Positions 6,116-7,320 of a stretch of DNA of 7,320 nucleotides are shown in pieces. Under the pieces are notes generated by a model. That model searched no databases. It was not told the origin of the DNA and saw only the letters and a program-made list of their open reading frames with translations. The position numbers and the translations under genes were made by a program. This stretch comes from Thiotrichaceae bacterium (GTDB lineage: Bacteria > Pseudomonadota > Gammaproteobacteria > Thiotrichales > Thiotrichaceae), in the NCBI GenBank assembly GCA_015494435.1, contig WGBH01000123.1, positions 1 through 7,320 on the forward strand, given 5' to 3'. Position 1 is the stretch's first letter. Each line of letters begins with the position of its first letter.

Positions 6116-6655
6116 TTATCTTAAAAGCTGATTAGCATAAGTGGCAAGATCAGCATAAATAGGCAGGTGTTTAGGCAGTTGTCCTTGTCTTAATGTCCGC
6201 TCTCCTTTGCCTGTTTTAACGAGAGCAAAGGTTATTTTTGCCATTGTTGCTGCTTGAAAATCATTGATTGTATCACCAATCATCATCGTGTTTTCAGGCT
6301 TGATACTCAACTTTTTAATAATATGAATAAGCATTCCTGCCTTTGGTTTGCGACATTCACAGTTGGCATTTGGAAGGTGAGGACAAAATTCAATTTGATC
6401 AATGTTCCCCCCTAATGGAGTTAATAAGTTCTGCATTTTCTGATGCATCGCCTCTAATGAGGCAAGATCATAATATCCTCGCCCAATTCCTGACTGATTA
6501 GTGGCAATTGCAATCAGGTAACCTGCTTTATGCAAGCGTGACATTGCCTCTAGACTTCCTTTGATAGGAATCCATTCCTTCGGTGATTTTATATAGGCAT
6601 CTGAGTCATGATTGATAACACCATCACGGTCGAGAATAATGAGTTTTTTTGACAT
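6116..6655 (-). CDS. gmhB: D-glycero-beta-D-manno-heptose 1,7-bisphosphate 7-phosphatase GmhB
   Basis: GmhB removes the 7-phosphate from heptose 1,7-bisphosphate, the third step of ADP-heptose synthesis. The 179-residue HAD-family protein begins with the catalytic motif LDRDGVIN (D9 nucleophile, D11 acid/base), has TNQSGIGRG (52-60) as motif II, K105 in RKPKAGM as the probable motif III lysine, and MIGDTINDFQAA (125-136; D128 and D132) as motif IV. The zinc site typical of GmhB is present: C91-x-H93 and C99-x-C101. The length fits the single-domain enzyme. It heads a minus-strand run gmhB-gmhA-recD, with gmhA 25 bp downstream catalysing step one of the same pathway; the kinase/adenylyltransferase HldE and epimerase HldD are not in view. 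The ATG has no obvious ribosome binding site. The promoter must lie in the 189-bp spacer shared with the SCP2-like gene, but I could not fix it. Confidence 0.94.
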   Translation of the reverse strand: MSKKLIILDRDGVINHDSDAYIKSPKEWIPIKGSLEAMSRLHKAGYLIAIATNQSGIGRGYYDLASLEAMHQKMQNLLTPLGGNIDQIEFCPHLPNANCECRKPKAGMLIHIIKKLSIKPENTMMIGDTINDFQAATMAKITFALVKTGKGERTLRQGQLPKHLPIYADLATYANQLLR

Positions 6656-6681
6656 GATTATTTGAAAATATAAGGTTATAA

Positions 6682-6707
6682 CCCCCTTCTATCTTTAATT
6701 AAGGGGG
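6682..6707. repeat. Inverted repeat CCCCCTT / AAGGGGG upstream of gmhB
   Basis: CCCCCTT (6682-6688) and AAGGGGG (6701-6707) form a perfect 7-bp stem with a 12-base AT-rich loop. GC-rich arms stand out in an AT-rich spacer. It lies 27 bp upstream of the gmhB start, between divergent genes, where a terminator is not expected, so a leader hairpin, an operator or a dispersed palindrome are the alternatives. Confidence 0.5.
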
Positions 6708-6737
6708 CGTTGCTATTTAATGGATTGGTTTTTAATA

Positions 6738-6750
6738 AATATCAGATATT
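6738..6750. promoter_or_regulatory. Perfect 13-bp palindrome, possible operator
   Basis: AATATC-A-GATATT is fully symmetric about A6744. The same half-site AATATC recurs at 6768-6773, 30 bp (about three helical turns) away. This spacing suits a dimeric regulator binding two sites on one DNA face. The region is AT-rich, so chance occurrence is a real alternative. Confidence 0.3.
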
Positions 6751-6844
6751 GAAGGTTATTATAGGGCAATATCCACTAGTAATAATGGGCTTTATCCAAT
6801 AAGATGCGCGTTGCTATATTTTTTTAACGCTAAGGAGAAGAAAA

Positions 6845-7267
6845 ATGTCTAAATTATTTTCAGAAGAGTGGATGAATGCACTTAAAGATGCTTGGAACAA
6901 TGAACCTGAGGTCAAAGATAAGCTAGCAGAGATTGGTTTTAACTCTGTTATTACCTGTGGTTTTAAAGAGGATGAAGAGCCTGTTGGTGTGTTTGTGGTA
7001 GAAAATGGTGAATGTGTTAGTGCGGGTAGTTATAATGGAGAAAAACCTGATTGGGATATGAGAGCAAGTAATAAAGACTGGTTGAAGTGGGTTAATAAAG
7101 GCATTGGCATTATGGGAAGCGATATGCTAGGGATGGGGAAGGCCTATGCATCAGGTGCACTTAAATTCAAAGTAGGCGATTACGGTGCAATGATTAAAAA
7201 TCCTAAAATGGCAGGTCCTTTTGTAAAAAGCTTTAGCTTAATGAAAGCTATTGACACGGATCAGTAG
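6845..7267 (+). CDS. SCP2 sterol-binding-domain-like small protein
   Basis: The 140-residue, probably cytosolic protein has no signal peptide or membrane segment and appears to be a stand-alone SCP2-like domain. Supporting features are the N-terminal helix FSEEWMNALKDAWNNEPEV (5-23), a beta region around VGVFVVENGECVSAG (47-61), DWLKWVNKG (78-86) and the closing block ALKFKVGDYGAMIKNPKMAG (105-124), which resembles the usual end of SCP2 domains, where a strand leads into a ligand-pocket helix. Such domains bind lipids or acyl-CoA-like hydrophobic ligands; the ligand here is unknown, and bacterial single-domain members are poorly studied. The ATG has a near-ideal ribosome binding site (AAGGAG, 7 bases away), the strongest in the window, suggesting high translation. 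It stands alone, divergent from gmhB. The family call rests on pattern recognition, not a search. Confidence 0.72.
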   Translation: MSKLFSEEWMNALKDAWNNEPEVKDKLAEIGFNSVITCGFKEDEEPVGVFVVENGECVSAGSYNGEKPDWDMRASNKDWLKWVNKGIGIMGSDMLGMGKAYASGALKFKVGDYGAMIKNPKMAGPFVKSFSLMKAIDTDQ

Positions 7268-7280
7268 TTATTTGATACTC

Positions 7281-7289
7281 GGGGGGGGG
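7281..7289 (+). repeat. Nine-base G homopolymer downstream of the SCP2-like gene
   Basis: A run of nine G starts 14 bases after the SCP2-like stop codon. It runs into GGATGGGTTTT (7288-7298), the same 11-mer found in the tandem repeat at 3616-3626. The remaining bases to 7320 show no gene. Long G runs are rare in AT-rich DNA and are prone to slippage. Confidence 0.8.
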
Positions 7290-7320
7290 ATGGGTTTTAA
7301 GCATTCCAACGGGGTTACAA

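Larger units (their letters stand above)
6656..6844. promoter_or_regulatory. Divergent intergenic region between gmhB and the SCP2-like gene
   Basis: These 189 bp are non-coding and must hold promoters for both directions. They contain a 7-bp-stem inverted repeat (6682-6707), a 13-bp perfect palindrome AATATC-A-GATATT (6738-6750), a third AATATC half-site at 6768-6773 exactly 30 bp from the first, and a 10-bp direct repeat GCGTTGCTAT at 6707-6716 and 6808-6817. A weak plus-strand promoter candidate is TTATCC (6792-6797), 17 bp, TATATT (6815-6820), which would give a leader of about 18 bases. AAGGAG at 6832-6837 is a strong ribosome binding site 7 bases before the SCP2-like ATG. The -35/-10 call is low confidence; the repeats are directly visible. 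Confidence 0.5.

Overview
The window reads as ordinary chromosomal DNA from an AT-rich, Gram-negative gammaproteobacterium. MutY and the YggX protein next to it closely resemble their enterobacterial counterparts, and mutY-yggX is a familiar gammaproteobacterial pair. GmhA and GmhB point to a heptose-containing LPS. A TusA-like sulfur carrier and a small SCP2-type protein would fit a sulfur-metabolising or environmental lineage, perhaps near Thiotrichales, but that is inference and the genus cannot be fixed from the sequence alone.

Layout. Bases 1-740 (+) hold the C-terminal ATPase half of an ABC exporter cut by the window edge. mutY (783-1826, +) and yggX (1823-2089, +) follow and overlap by an ATGA. 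A small TusA-like gene (2338-2111, -) converges on yggX and diverges from an HPP-family membrane protein with two CBS domains (2415-3572, +), which has a strong extended -10 box placed so that its mRNA may be leaderless. A 103-bp convergent gap holds a tandem 26-bp palindromic repeat. On the minus strand, gmhB (6655-6116), gmhA (6090-5515) and recD (5475-3676) run close together like an operon. A 189-bp divergent spacer carrying several short repeats separates gmhB from an SCP2-like gene (6845-7267, +). The window ends in a short non-coding tail with a run of nine G.

How the genes fit together. Three themes are visible. One is genome maintenance: MutY removes adenine opposite 8-oxoguanine, YggX limits iron-driven oxidative damage, and RecD is the 5'-3' helicase subunit of RecBCD. 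The second is envelope construction: GmhA and GmhB make ADP-heptose precursors, and the ABC exporter might belong here. The third is a set of poorly defined genes (TusA-like, HPP-CBS, SCP2-like). There are no tRNA or rRNA genes, CRISPR arrays, transposases, phage genes or defence cassettes.

I see no convincing new multi-gene system. The points most worth a second look are small: the palindromic tandem repeat, the duplicated start region of recD and its placement behind gmhBA instead of recBC, the likely leaderless HPP-CBS transcript, the altered active-site motif of the TusA-like protein, and the repeat-rich spacer before the SCP2-like gene.
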